From the NCBI RefSeq assembly GCF_001435995.1, contig NZ_AYYQ01000035.1, positions 138,416 to 202,415 on the forward strand: DNA of 64,000 bases, given 5' to 3'. Position 1 is the first letter of the stretch; each line of letters begins with the position of its first letter. The position numbers and the translations under genes are program-made. This document shows positions 23,252 through 32,145 of the stretch, piece after piece. The notes beneath the pieces were generated by a model. It saw only the letters and a program-made list of their open reading frames with translations, made no database searches and was not told the origin of the DNA. This DNA is from Apilactobacillus ozensis DSM 23829 = JCM 17196 (lineage in GTDB: Bacteria; Bacillota; Bacilli; Lactobacillales; Lactobacillaceae).

Positions 23252-25492
23252 ATGAAATTGAGTATTATTACTCCTTGCAAAACTAAAGATATTGAAAAAA
23301 TAAAACAATTAGCTACTAATTTAAATCGTCAAGATAACAAAGAAATTGAATGGATAGTAGCTTGTAACAGTAGTGAACTTGATTTAAGTGGATTAAATTT
23401 TCCAGTAGACATCATTAAATTTGATGGAGATAATGTTGCTCAAGCAAGGAATGCAGCAATTCGTGAGGCACATGGAGAATATTTAATGTTTGTAGATGCC
23501 GATGACTTCTTATTACCTGGCACAATTAACAATGTGATTGATAAATTAAAACCGGGTTGCTTAGTTGATTTAAAAGTGTATCCAACCTATGAGCCCGTTA
23601 ACTCTTACTTCAATGAAATTAATCAAAAGCAAGAATTTAGAATGCCTAATTGGGCTTTTAGACGTAAGCCAGAGCCAGAAGCAGAAGAAACATTACTAAA
23701 TGATAAATTTCATAAAGTTGATAAAAAATCAGTTTTTGAAGAAATTAGCCATTATTTAAAAATTAGCGGGAAAATAATCCCTAAGGGGGTCATTTGGGAT
23801 AATGACATTTTGTTTGATGAAGAAAATCCTTTATATGATGACTTTTATTTTATGGGAAAAGTTTTAAATATCATTAATAGCTTCATTGAATTTGATACTT
23901 TTAAATATGTAAAGGTTAAACATAACGACCCAATTAACGACCCTTCATTAAGTCAAATTGAATGTGATGATAGATGGAATCAAATGCTTAATTCATTCAT
24001 TAAGACTGCTGATTTGATCAATGCTAATAACTTAAAAGATTGTATAATTATACATTCAATTAAAAAAATCAATAAGTATTTTTATAATGCTGTTGTTAAC
24101 AATCACTTCAGTAGTAGTAAGCAAAGTGAAATCATGGATATCATGAGTGGATATTTTGCTAGCATCGATCACAGACTATTTAAAAATGTAAACATTATTA
24201 GTCGCCATATTTTGTTTAATATTAGAAAACACAATTACGCTAAAGCTATTCGACAAATGAAATTAATTATAGCTTTGAGATATACACATAAAATACTACG
24301 CAATAAAGGGCGTGGAATTACTAGAGCTTACTATGAAGTTATTTGTAAAAAATTGAAAGTTAATGAAAAAGTCATAGTTTATGAATCATTTTTAGGTCGA
24401 AACTATTCAGATAGTCCTAAATATATTTATCAATACAGTCAAAAACATTATCCTGGTCAATTTAAACACGTTTGGATAGCTGCTAAAGGCTCAAATGTCA
24501 AAAAAGATTTAGCTAACGAACCTAACACTAAAGTAGTTAAAAGATTTGGCTTTAGATATATGTATTATTTAGGAATTTCTAAGTATCAGGTTATAAATAT
24601 GCGTCAACCACGTTGGTTTAATAAGAAACCAGGAACTGTTTTTATGTCTACTTGGCATGGAACACCCTTAAAACATTTAGTTTTTGACATGGAAAATGTA
24701 GCCAGTGCAACTAGACTATATAAAAAAATATTTTATGAGCAATCTCGACAATGGGATTATTTAGTGACTGCTAATCAATTTTCAGTTGACGTTTTTAAGC
24801 ATGCTTTTATGTATCCTGAACAAAAAATGATTAAGTCTGGTTATCCTAGAAATGATATTTTAAGTGCGCCAAATCGTGAAGAATTATCCCGAAATATTAA
24901 AGAAAAGTTGGGAATTCCATTAAATAAAAAAGTTATTCTATATGCTCCAACTTGGCGTGATGATGAATATGTTGATGTTGGTCAATATAAATTTCAGTTA
25001 AAATTAAATATTGCTAAATTAAGAGAACAGTTAGGTGACGATTATGTCATGGTACTTAGAACGCATTATTTCATCACTAACAATTTAGATACTTCTGGAT
25101 TTGGCAATTTTGTATATAATGAATCTAGTTACGATGACATATCGGAATTATATTTGATTTCCGACATTTTAATAACTGATTATTCTAGTGTGTTCTTTGA
25201 TTATTCAATATTGAGAAGGCCAATTTTATATTACGTTTATGATTATGATAAATACGCTAGTGTGTTACGCGGATTCTATTTAGATATGAATAAAGACTTA
25301 CCAGGACCACTTTTGAAAACTAGTGATGAAGTTATTGATTCAATTAAGAATATTGACCAAGTAAGCACTGAATATGCTGACAAATATGCTAAATTTAATG
25401 AACGATTTAGTAAATGGGAAGATGGTCATGCATCCGAACGTGTGGTTAATATGTTGTTGAAAAATGATGCAAGAGTTAAAAAAATTGATTGA
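23252..25492 (+). CDS. Glycosyltransferase GT2 - CDP-glycerol glycerophosphotransferase fusion
   Basis: A 746-residue two-domain envelope enzyme. Residues about 1-200 are a GT-A family 2 glycosyltransferase (M-K-L-S-I-I-T-P-C start, DXD-like V-D-A-D-D at 81-85). After a helical linker, residues about 370-740 form a TagF-type glycerophosphotransferase: S-T-W-H-G-T-P with W468-H469-G470, Y-A-P-T-W-R at 564, R-T-H-Y-F with H605, and I-T-D-Y-S-S at 641-646. These are the conserved catalytic/CDP-binding positions of the family. Such a protein probably adds a sugar and a polyol phosphate to an envelope polymer; the exact sugar and polyol cannot be read from sequence. No signal peptide or membrane helix, so cytoplasmic face. 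The next gene starts 14 bases later. Confidence 0.85.
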   Translation: MKLSIITPCKTKDIEKIKQLATNLNRQDNKEIEWIVACNSSELDLSGLNFPVDIIKFDGDNVAQARNAAIREAHGEYLMFVDADDFLLPGTINNVIDKLKPGCLVDLKVYPTYEPVNSYFNEINQKQEFRMPNWAFRRKPEPEAEETLLNDKFHKVDKKSVFEEISHYLKISGKIIPKGVIWDNDILFDEENPLYDDFYFMGKVLNIINSFIEFDTFKYVKVKHNDPINDPSLSQIECDDRWNQMLNSFIKTADLINANNLKDCIIIHSIKKINKYFYNAVVNNHFSSSKQSEIMDIMSGYFASIDHRLFKNVNIISRHILFNIRKHNYAKAIRQMKLIIALRYTHKILRNKGRGITRAYYEVICKKLKVNEKVIVYESFLGRNYSDSPKYIYQYSQKHYPGQFKHVWIAAKGSNVKKDLANEPNTKVVKRFGFRYMYYLGISKYQVINMRQPRWFNKKPGTVFMSTWHGTPLKHLVFDMENVASATRLYKKIFYEQSRQWDYLVTANQFSVDVFKHAFMYPEQKMIKSGYPRNDILSAPNREELSRNIKEKLGIPLNKKVILYAPTWRDDEYVDVGQYKFQLKLNIAKLREQLGDDYVMVLRTHYFITNNLDTSGFGNFVYNESSYDDISELYLISDILITDYSSVFFDYSILRRPILYYVYDYDKYASVLRGFYLDMNKDLPGPLLKTSDEVIDSIKNIDQVSTEYADKYAKFNERFSKWEDGHASERVVNMLLKNDARVKKID

Positions 25493-25505
25493 GGTGAACT
25501 TTTAA

Positions 25506-28500
25506 ATGCAAAGACCTGATCTTAGTGTGGTAGTGGCCTGTTACAATGTAGACAATTTTTTAAGAGATTGTTTGGATTCAATTGCTAATACTGAGTTTCC
25601 TAAAGAAAATTTAGAAGTTTTGATGATTGACGACGGTGCTACAGATAGTACCCCGCAAATTATAGATGAGTATGCTAAAAAATATGACTTCTTTAAAGCT
25701 TTTCATAAAGAAAATGGTGGAATCAGTTCTACTAGAAACTTTGGAATTGACAAAGCTAACGGAAAATATCTAGCTTTTGTTGATGGTGATGATATTGTGC
25801 CATCTGACGCTTATACTAAAATGGTTTATAAAGCTGAGATGAATAATTCTGATGTAACATTAGGTTTTGTTAAAAGATTTGATTCTAGTCGTTATCAAAA
25901 TTCATTTTTACACAAATTTGCTGTTAAAGATGATTTAGACCGAACTCATATTAGTAATAATCATGACCTTTTGTATGACACAACTGTCTGGAATAAAGTG
26001 TACCGGCTAGATTTTTTGAAAGATAATAATATTAAATTTATTCCAGATATTATTTATGAAGATATACCTTTTACAATGCTAATTCACTTGTTATCTAAAA
26101 ATACCACAGTAATTAGTGACGTAGTTTATAATTGGCGTTGGCGAGAAACACATGATTCAATTACGCAAAGTCGTAATGCGATTACTAACTTTAATAGTCG
26201 TTTAAATGCTTTAAATATTTGTTGGGATATTTTGAAAAAGTATGATTATCTGAAAAATGATGATTTAATTAATGCTTTTAAAACTAAAATATTGAATTTG
26301 GATCTATACATTTTCTTAGAAAATGTTGGTGATAATGAAGAAGATTATATCTACAAGATTCAAGAATTAGTGTATAAATTTTTAAGAGATTGGCAAATGC
26401 TAGACTTAAAACTAGCTAGTTCATTATCTATAAAACATCAAGTGGTATACTATGCAGTTAAAACTGGCAATTTAAATTTGTTGAAGAGATTTACTTACGA
26501 TAAAAACGTAATTGAATTTAAACATACACTTAGAGGTAAAAAGTATTCTGTAAGCATTGTAGATAATAATGACCCTGAACTAATAAAAAACATTAATTTT
26601 TACGATGATTCTTTAAATATTGCGCAACGTTTAAACAATTTTTATTACGCTAAGCAGGATACCGAAATTGCTGGCTCTGGCTTTTTCAAAATAAATCATT
26701 TGCCATTAGTTAAACGAGTGGGTAAGGAAAATAATGTTAATGAAAAAATATCTGCAAAGTTAGTCAATGTTGATAATGGCAAGCAGATGTCAATTTCTTT
26801 TAAAAGAATTGCAACATCCAGATATAAGCGAATTTTAAGGCCCAAGTCAGCTTGGAAAAATGCTAAATATCGATTTAGATTTGATATTGAAAAAGCAGTC
26901 AATACTTTAGGCATAGGGACTTGGAAAATCCGTTCTACCAATCAAGTAGACGGGAAATTTATTGCTAGTGAATTCATTTCTAATCCTAGAGGTAAAGCTA
27001 CTGATAAAGTTTTAAAACCATTAGATAAGTATAATGTTAGAATTTCTTCTAAATTTAATACTAATAATGAATTATCTTTTACAGTTGATTCTCTAAATTT
27101 AATTGGTTCAGATAAAGCCAATTGGATTAGAAAACCAGTTATCAACGAAAATAAGATTAATTTTGAAGCAGGAATTATTAATCCAGATACAGTCAAAGCC
27201 ATTATTAGTGATGATAACGGAAAATTTGTTGATGGTAATATCTCTTCAAACAATGGTAAATGTTTAATAAGTTTTGATATTAAAAGTATAGAAAAAACAT
27301 TTATGCATAAAAAAGGTCATTTATTGCTGTTGCATACTCGTACAAATCATAAAATTAATTATGAATTTGAAGTTAATAGTTCTAATGAACATTTTAATGT
27401 TTTGGATAATAAAGATTTAAACGTATATCAAAACAATACACCAAATATACTGATTTCTATGAGTTATAGAAACGCTAATTTGAGCAGTATTAAAATTGTA
27501 GGTCATAAAACGTTAAAAATTAATACTAGTTTAAATATTGATTTGGCTAATTATAAACTTGATTTATCCAAAAGCAAAATTGAAATGATTAGTACTGATA
27601 AATCGGTTAGAAAAGTTATCGATGCTGACAATGGTAACTTTAAAATTAATAATAATGCGTTTTCTTTTGAAGTTGAGATGCTAAAAAAACACCAAGATAA
27701 TTTGAATATTTTAAAGGGAAACTACGTATTTAAGTTATATTTAAATATTAATAATTCAATTAAATTAGTTAAATTACTTAATACGGATGCAATTAAACTT
27801 AATAAAACTAAAATAGCTTTGAATAGTAAGCAGGATGTTGCCTTTGTAAATGCTAAAAGTAATCATTTAGATGAGCTAACTGTAAGAGTAACTCAACCAT
27901 TTGTGGGCTTTTTAAGTAAAAGTAAGGCTCGTCGAGCAATTAGCTATTCCGTATTGTACCCATTAATGCGTTTATTACCATTGCGTAAAGTTATGGTATT
28001 TGATGCTTATTGGTCCAGTAAGTTTGATAGTAATGAAAAATTAATGTATGAATATGTTCAAAAACATCATCCCGAAATTAAAACAGTGTGGTTTTTCAAA
28101 AATAGTCAGACTGAGATAAATGGAAATGGACTTAGAGTTAAAACTGATAGCTTTAAATATTGGTACTATTTAGCTGTATCTAAATATTTAATTCAAAACA
28201 CTAATTTTCCTAATCAATATTTGAAACGTAAAAATCAAATTGAAGTAGAAACATTGCATGGAACTTTCTTAAAGCATATGGGATTCGATGAACCATATTT
28301 CAGAACTGCAACACCCAAAATTCAAAATGCTTTTGCTAGACGGAATCGTCGTTGGGACTATATGGTAGTTCCATCTGAATATATGGCTAGGACTGCCAGC
28401 TCAGCCTTTGATTATCATCAAAAATTAATTAAGGCTGGTTTTCCACGTAACGATGAACTTTATACTAACAATAATGAGACTTACATTAATCATGTTAAAG

Positions 28501-30554
28501 AAAAACTAGGTATTCCAAAAGATAAAAAAGTTATTTTATACGCACCAACATATCGTGCTGACGAAGGATTTGATTTTAATCTTAACCTAGATGATTTAGA
28601 GAAAAATTTATCAGAAGAGTACGTACTGTTAGTTCGTTTACATTACTTTGTAGCACATTCTAATAGTTTTTATGACAATCCAGGTTTTGTTTTTGATGTT
28701 TCAGATTATGAAAATATTAATGATTTATATTTGATTAGTGATTTAATGATTACAGATTATTCGTCTGTAATGTTTGACTACGCACATCTTAAACGTCCAA
28801 TGTTATTTTATGCGTATGATAAAGATTGGTATTTAGATGACGAAAACCGAGGAGTTTATTTAGATTACGAAAAAGAAATTCCTGGTCCAATTGTCGAAAA
28901 CCAAAATGATTTAGTTAAATGTATCAAAAATATTAGTAATATTTCCGTGGAATATGATGCCAAATTATCTGATTTTCACGATAAATTTGCTGAGTTTGGT
29001 AATGCTGGGGATGCCTCTAAAAACGTCGTGGAAACTATCCTGGCTACCAAGAATTCTGATTTAGATCAAGAACCAGTTAAAAAAGTTATTTTTAATAAAT
29101 TCTGGCATTTCTTTAAAATTAAGAATTTTCAAGCGACTATGCTTAACTATCTTTCTAACAAATTATCTAAGAAGAATATTATTATGTTCGAAAGCTTCTT
29201 TGGTACTCAATATTCAGATAATCCTAAAGCAATTTATGAATACATGAAGAAAAACCATCCAGAGTATAAGATGTATTGGAATGTTAACTCTGAGTATGTT
29301 GATTACTTTAAGGAACATAATATTCCTTATATTGTTAGATTTGGTTATAAAGGTATTTTTAAACAATCGCGTGCTAAATATTGGGTAACTAATGTGCGAA
29401 GACCATTTAGGTGGCATCCAGCCAAAGATACTACTGTATTGCAAACTTGGCACGGGACACCTTTAAAAACAATTGGGGCCGATGTTAACATTGTTACTAT
29501 GCCTGGGAATAATCCGGCTAAATATCATAAACAAGTTTATAACGATGACCGTCGTTGGAGTAAATTGATTGCACCTAATATGTATTCTAACTTAATCATG
29601 CAAAGAGCATTTAGAAAAAATGAAAATCAAATGATGCTAACCGGATATCCTAGAAATGATATTTTATCCAACTATACTGATGCTGATATAGTCAGAATTA
29701 AGAATAAGCTTGGTATTAGCGGTGATAAAAAGGTTATTTTATATGCACCGACTTGGCGTGATGATGAGTATGTTAAAGATAGTGAATTTACTGCCAGGTT
29801 ACATCTTGATTTAAATAAAATAAAATCTCATTATGGTAAAGATGTTTTGATTTTAGTTAGAACGCATTATCTAATATCTAATAGTTTAGACTTATCCGAC
29901 TTTAGTGATATTGCCATGGATGTAAGTTTGTATGAAGATATTTCAGAACTATATTTAGTTAGTGATGTGTTAATCACTGATTATTCATCTGTAATGTTTG
30001 ATTATTCTATTTTAAAACGTCCAATTATTTTCTTTGCTTATGATTTAGAAAAATACGCTGGAGATATTCGTGGCTTTTACTTTGATTTTGTTAATAGTGC
30101 TCCTGGTAAAATTGTTAAAACCAGCGATGAAGTTATCAGTGAATTAGATAATATTTTCAAAAATCATTGGGAGCCAGATGATAAATACATTGCATTTTAT
30201 AATAAATATAATAAATGGATGGATGGTTCCGCTACTGAAAGAGTAGTTAATCAGTTATTAAATGATAATAACGTTAAGATGAATTTCGATGATAATTTAT
30301 CTAAATATAATTTACGCAATCTGATGTCATTAAAAGACGGTACAGCAGTTTGGGATGTAAACAAAGATTTTACTGTGGATGACAGTCGTGGATTTTTAGA
30401 AAATTACAATTGTTCTGTTAACGACAAATTCAAAGTCAATAAAGTTATGTTTTTACAGTCACAAGCTTTTGATGAGCAAGTTGGAAATATTGTATATGCA
30501 TTAATTGAATACAATGGTAAACCAGCATATGTTAATGCTGACAACTTAGAATAA
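25506..30554 (+). CDS. Giant GT2 glycosyltransferase with two glycerophosphotransferase domains
   Basis: A 1682-residue protein. Residues about 1-250 are a GT2 domain (S-V-V-V-A-C-Y-N-V, D-D-G-A-T-D-S-T, DXD-like V-D-G-D-D at 92-96). About 330-800 is beta-rich and unassigned, perhaps linker or carbohydrate-binding modules. About 825-1160 is a first TagF-like domain whose key motif is L-H-G-T-F (H918) rather than W-H-G-T-P; Y-A-P-T-Y-R, R-L-H-Y-F and I-T-D-Y-S-S remain. About 1224-1575 is a second TagF-like domain with an intact W-H-G-T-P (H1316), R-T-H-Y-L and I-T-D-Y-S-S. A tail of about 90 residues ends the protein. No signal peptide or membrane helix is seen. Single open frame, GAGGTGA ahead of ATG. 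The fused repertoire suggests processive synthesis of a sugar/polyol-phosphate polymer; this is inference. Confidence 0.82.
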   Translation: MQRPDLSVVVACYNVDNFLRDCLDSIANTEFPKENLEVLMIDDGATDSTPQIIDEYAKKYDFFKAFHKENGGISSTRNFGIDKANGKYLAFVDGDDIVPSDAYTKMVYKAEMNNSDVTLGFVKRFDSSRYQNSFLHKFAVKDDLDRTHISNNHDLLYDTTVWNKVYRLDFLKDNNIKFIPDIIYEDIPFTMLIHLLSKNTTVISDVVYNWRWRETHDSITQSRNAITNFNSRLNALNICWDILKKYDYLKNDDLINAFKTKILNLDLYIFLENVGDNEEDYIYKIQELVYKFLRDWQMLDLKLASSLSIKHQVVYYAVKTGNLNLLKRFTYDKNVIEFKHTLRGKKYSVSIVDNNDPELIKNINFYDDSLNIAQRLNNFYYAKQDTEIAGSGFFKINHLPLVKRVGKENNVNEKISAKLVNVDNGKQMSISFKRIATSRYKRILRPKSAWKNAKYRFRFDIEKAVNTLGIGTWKIRSTNQVDGKFIASEFISNPRGKATDKVLKPLDKYNVRISSKFNTNNELSFTVDSLNLIGSDKANWIRKPVINENKINFEAGIINPDTVKAIISDDNGKFVDGNISSNNGKCLISFDIKSIEKTFMHKKGHLLLLHTRTNHKINYEFEVNSSNEHFNVLDNKDLNVYQNNTPNILISMSYRNANLSSIKIVGHKTLKINTSLNIDLANYKLDLSKSKIEMISTDKSVRKVIDADNGNFKINNNAFSFEVEMLKKHQDNLNILKGNYVFKLYLNINNSIKLVKLLNTDAIKLNKTKIALNSKQDVAFVNAKSNHLDELTVRVTQPFVGFLSKSKARRAISYSVLYPLMRLLPLRKVMVFDAYWSSKFDSNEKLMYEYVQKHHPEIKTVWFFKNSQTEINGNGLRVKTDSFKYWYYLAVSKYLIQNTNFPNQYLKRKNQIEVETLHGTFLKHMGFDEPYFRTATPKIQNAFARRNRRWDYMVVPSEYMARTASSAFDYHQKLIKAGFPRNDELYTNNNETYINHVKEKLGIPKDKKVILYAPTYRADEGFDFNLNLDDLEKNLSEEYVLLVRLHYFVAHSNSFYDNPGFVFDVSDYENINDLYLISDLMITDYSSVMFDYAHLKRPMLFYAYDKDWYLDDENRGVYLDYEKEIPGPIVENQNDLVKCIKNISNISVEYDAKLSDFHDKFAEFGNAGDASKNVVETILATKNSDLDQEPVKKVIFNKFWHFFKIKNFQATMLNYLSNKLSKKNIIMFESFFGTQYSDNPKAIYEYMKKNHPEYKMYWNVNSEYVDYFKEHNIPYIVRFGYKGIFKQSRAKYWVTNVRRPFRWHPAKDTTVLQTWHGTPLKTIGADVNIVTMPGNNPAKYHKQVYNDDRRWSKLIAPNMYSNLIMQRAFRKNENQMMLTGYPRNDILSNYTDADIVRIKNKLGISGDKKVILYAPTWRDDEYVKDSEFTARLHLDLNKIKSHYGKDVLILVRTHYLISNSLDLSDFSDIAMDVSLYEDISELYLVSDVLITDYSSVMFDYSILKRPIIFFAYDLEKYAGDIRGFYFDFVNSAPGKIVKTSDEVISELDNIFKNHWEPDDKYIAFYNKYNKWMDGSATERVVNQLLNDNNVKMNFDDNLSKYNLRNLMSLKDGTAVWDVNKDFTVDDSRGFLENYNCSVNDKFKVNKVMFLQSQAFDEQVGNIVYALIEYNGKPAYVNADNLE

Positions 30555-30559
30555 GCTAT

Positions 30560-30595
30560 AAGATCTAACACTTAGTCAAGTGCTAGATCTTTTTT
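30560..30595 (+). terminator. Intrinsic terminator of the glycosyltransferase operon
   Basis: A 14-position stem with one mismatch (30560-30573 with 30578-30591) and a four-base loop, then a T-run. Confidence 0.88.
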
Positions 30596-30887
30596 AGTTT
30601 ATTTAAAAATAGGGGTTTATTTTATAAATGAAATGTTATATAATTCTTATTGTTATAAAATTCACAATGAAAAATAACTTTGGTGATTTAATTTTTCTAA
30701 GTATTAAATAGTAAAATCACATTCATTTTTGTATAATAAACACTTGTATTTTATGAATTTTTGTTTATAATTAGAATGTGATTGTGATTAAGTTAACTAT
30801 TTATCTTATAATATTTTTGCACTAAATAGTATATATATTCACAAATGACTGAAGTTATTTTAAATTTAATAAGGACGAGTGATATTT
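30596..30887 (+). promoter_or_regulatory. Long AT-rich regulatory region with several -10 boxes and an inverted repeat
   Basis: No gene is seen in these roughly 290 bases. A plausible promoter is TTGTAT (30744-30749), 16-base spacer, TATAAT (30766-30771). Additional TATAAT boxes stand at 30639, 30732 and 30807 with weak -35 partners. A perfect 10-base inverted repeat, AATCACATTC (30715-30724) and GAATGTGATT (30774-30783), brackets the best promoter and could be a repressor or activator site. It presumably controls the membrane protein gene downstream. Confidence 0.5.
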
Positions 30888-31622
30888 ATGGAAAATAGCG
30901 TTAAAGCTAAAAGAACTATTTCAATGACTAGTTCAATCATTTATTTTGCAATTTCTCTAATCATTAATTCTTGTGGTAACGTTTTAACACTTGTAACTAG
31001 TGCTAAAATTCATCCTCAATTTTTAGGATCTGCTTACTGGACAGCTGCAGAAAATAATTTAGGAATTGCCGTGTTAGGAAACGGAAAATGGAGTTTATTT
31101 TGGGCTTTCTTTGGATTAGGTATGTTGACTACTGTACTTAATGCAATTTTAGTTGGACACTGGAGTTGGGGCCGAGCAATTGGTAATGCCATCTTCCTTG
31201 GACCTTTCTCACTATTAATTCAATTCTTTAATAACGTATTTATTAAAGTTCTACCTGATGCTAACAATATGTTTATGATAGTGCTATATGTATTATTGAA
31301 CTTCTTGGGTGTTGCTTTAATTGCGGTTGCTATTTCAATTTACCAAAGGGTTAACTTAGCTCTACATCCTGCTGATGACTTAATGCAAATTCTTCGCTTT
31401 AAATACTGCAATGGTAATGCTGCCAAAGCAATGTGGTTCTCTTACATTCCACCTACTGTAATGGCTGTTATCGCCGTTATTCTTACTGGTAAGATTGAAT
31501 ACTTTGGATTAGGTACTGTGTTTGCCTTCTTCTTCCAAGGTGGTATCACTGGTATTTCTGATAAATTTGTCTTTAGAAGTTTGAAACATCAAGCACTTGA
31601 TGTTGGTGACAGTAAAAAATAG
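30888..31622 (+). CDS. Multi-pass membrane protein, possibly YczE/YitT-like
   Basis: A 244-residue hydrophobic protein with about five transmembrane segments, a short Lys-rich N-terminus and a charged C-terminus. I do not recognise it firmly. The pattern of a Gly-rich third segment followed by a G-x-G-T-V-F-A-F-F-F-Q-G-G-I-T-G-I-x-D-K-F segment recalls the YczE/YyaS/YitT superfamily, but this is weak. The ATG at 30888 is chosen; an in-frame GTG at 30879 overlaps the ribosome-binding site (AAGGACGAG). It is monocistronic, with a long regulatory region before and a terminator after. Confidence 0.7.
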   Translation: MENSVKAKRTISMTSSIIYFAISLIINSCGNVLTLVTSAKIHPQFLGSAYWTAAENNLGIAVLGNGKWSLFWAFFGLGMLTTVLNAILVGHWSWGRAIGNAIFLGPFSLLIQFFNNVFIKVLPDANNMFMIVLYVLLNFLGVALIAVAISIYQRVNLALHPADDLMQILRFKYCNGNAAKAMWFSYIPPTVMAVIAVILTGKIEYFGLGTVFAFFFQGGITGISDKFVFRSLKHQALDVGDSKK

Positions 31623-31625
31623 TTC

Positions 31626-31661
31626 AAAAACACCTTTGATGATTGTCAAAGGTGTTTTTTT
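31626..31661 (+). terminator. Intrinsic terminator after the membrane protein gene
   Basis: AAAAACACCTTTGA pairs with TCAAAGGTGTTTTT (31626-31639 with 31646-31659), loop of six, then more T. Confidence 0.93.
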
Positions 31662-31767
31662 GTTAGATAAATTTTCTTGCTATTTTGTTAAAACTTTATT
31701 ATGATATTAATTAATATAGTCAGTTCGATTGTTTAATTTATTAACTAATTCTGGGGGGTGTATCACG

Positions 31768-32100
31768 ATGTTAAATCGTACTAAACAATTTTTACGCAGC
31801 AATGGTTATTACTATAAAAAAACTTACATTCGACCTTTGTTTACTCCAGATAATGTTTATGTATTTAGATTTGGTAAAAAGCATTTGAACAATCGTTTAA
31901 TTGTAAGATATGGTCATAAATGGACCGGTAGACAAAAAATCAATGAAATTGATTTAAGACTTCATAAGCAAAACCATCCGCGTATTTTTAACGATGAAAA
32001 TGGACTGCTAATTTATTTAGAAAGCCATTTAAAAGAGCATGAACAAAAATTAGCGGCAATTAAAGCAAAAGAATTAGAAAATAAAAGTGCGTCCAAGTAA
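31768..32100 (+). CDS. Small basic protein of unknown function
   Basis: A 110-residue protein rich in Lys, Arg, His and Tyr with a predicted charged helical C-terminus (E-H-E-Q-K-L-A-A-I-K-A-K-E-L-E). No membrane segment, signal peptide or cysteines. I do not recognise the family. The ATG follows GGGGGGTG with a normal spacing; reading further upstream lacks conservation cues. Its stop codon lies in the loop of a terminator hairpin. The next gene is prmA (ribosomal protein L11 methyltransferase), which starts 45 bases later, so a translation-related role is possible but unsupported. Confidence 0.7.
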   Translation: MLNRTKQFLRSNGYYYKKTYIRPLFTPDNVYVFRFGKKHLNNRLIVRYGHKWTGRQKINEIDLRLHKQNHPRIFNDENGLLIYLESHLKEHEQKLAAIKAKELENKSASK

Positions 32101-32120
32101 TTGGAGGCACTTTTATTCTT
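32083..32120 (+). terminator. Terminator overlapping the end of the small basic protein gene
   Basis: The stem pairs 32083-32096 with 32101-32114 (AAAAGTGC-GTCCAA / TTGGA-GGCACTTTT, one mismatch); the loop GTAA contains the stop codon. T-rich tail TTTTATTCTT. Confidence 0.8.
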
Positions 32121-32145
32121 AAATAACGAGTATAGGAGTTTTGAA

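Noticed and set aside
28000-30260. Possibility that the two TagF-like domains are a recent tandem duplication or assembly repeat
   Set aside because: The two copies differ in most residues and in key motifs (L-H-G-T-F against W-H-G-T-P), so this is an old duplication or fusion, not a sequence artefact.
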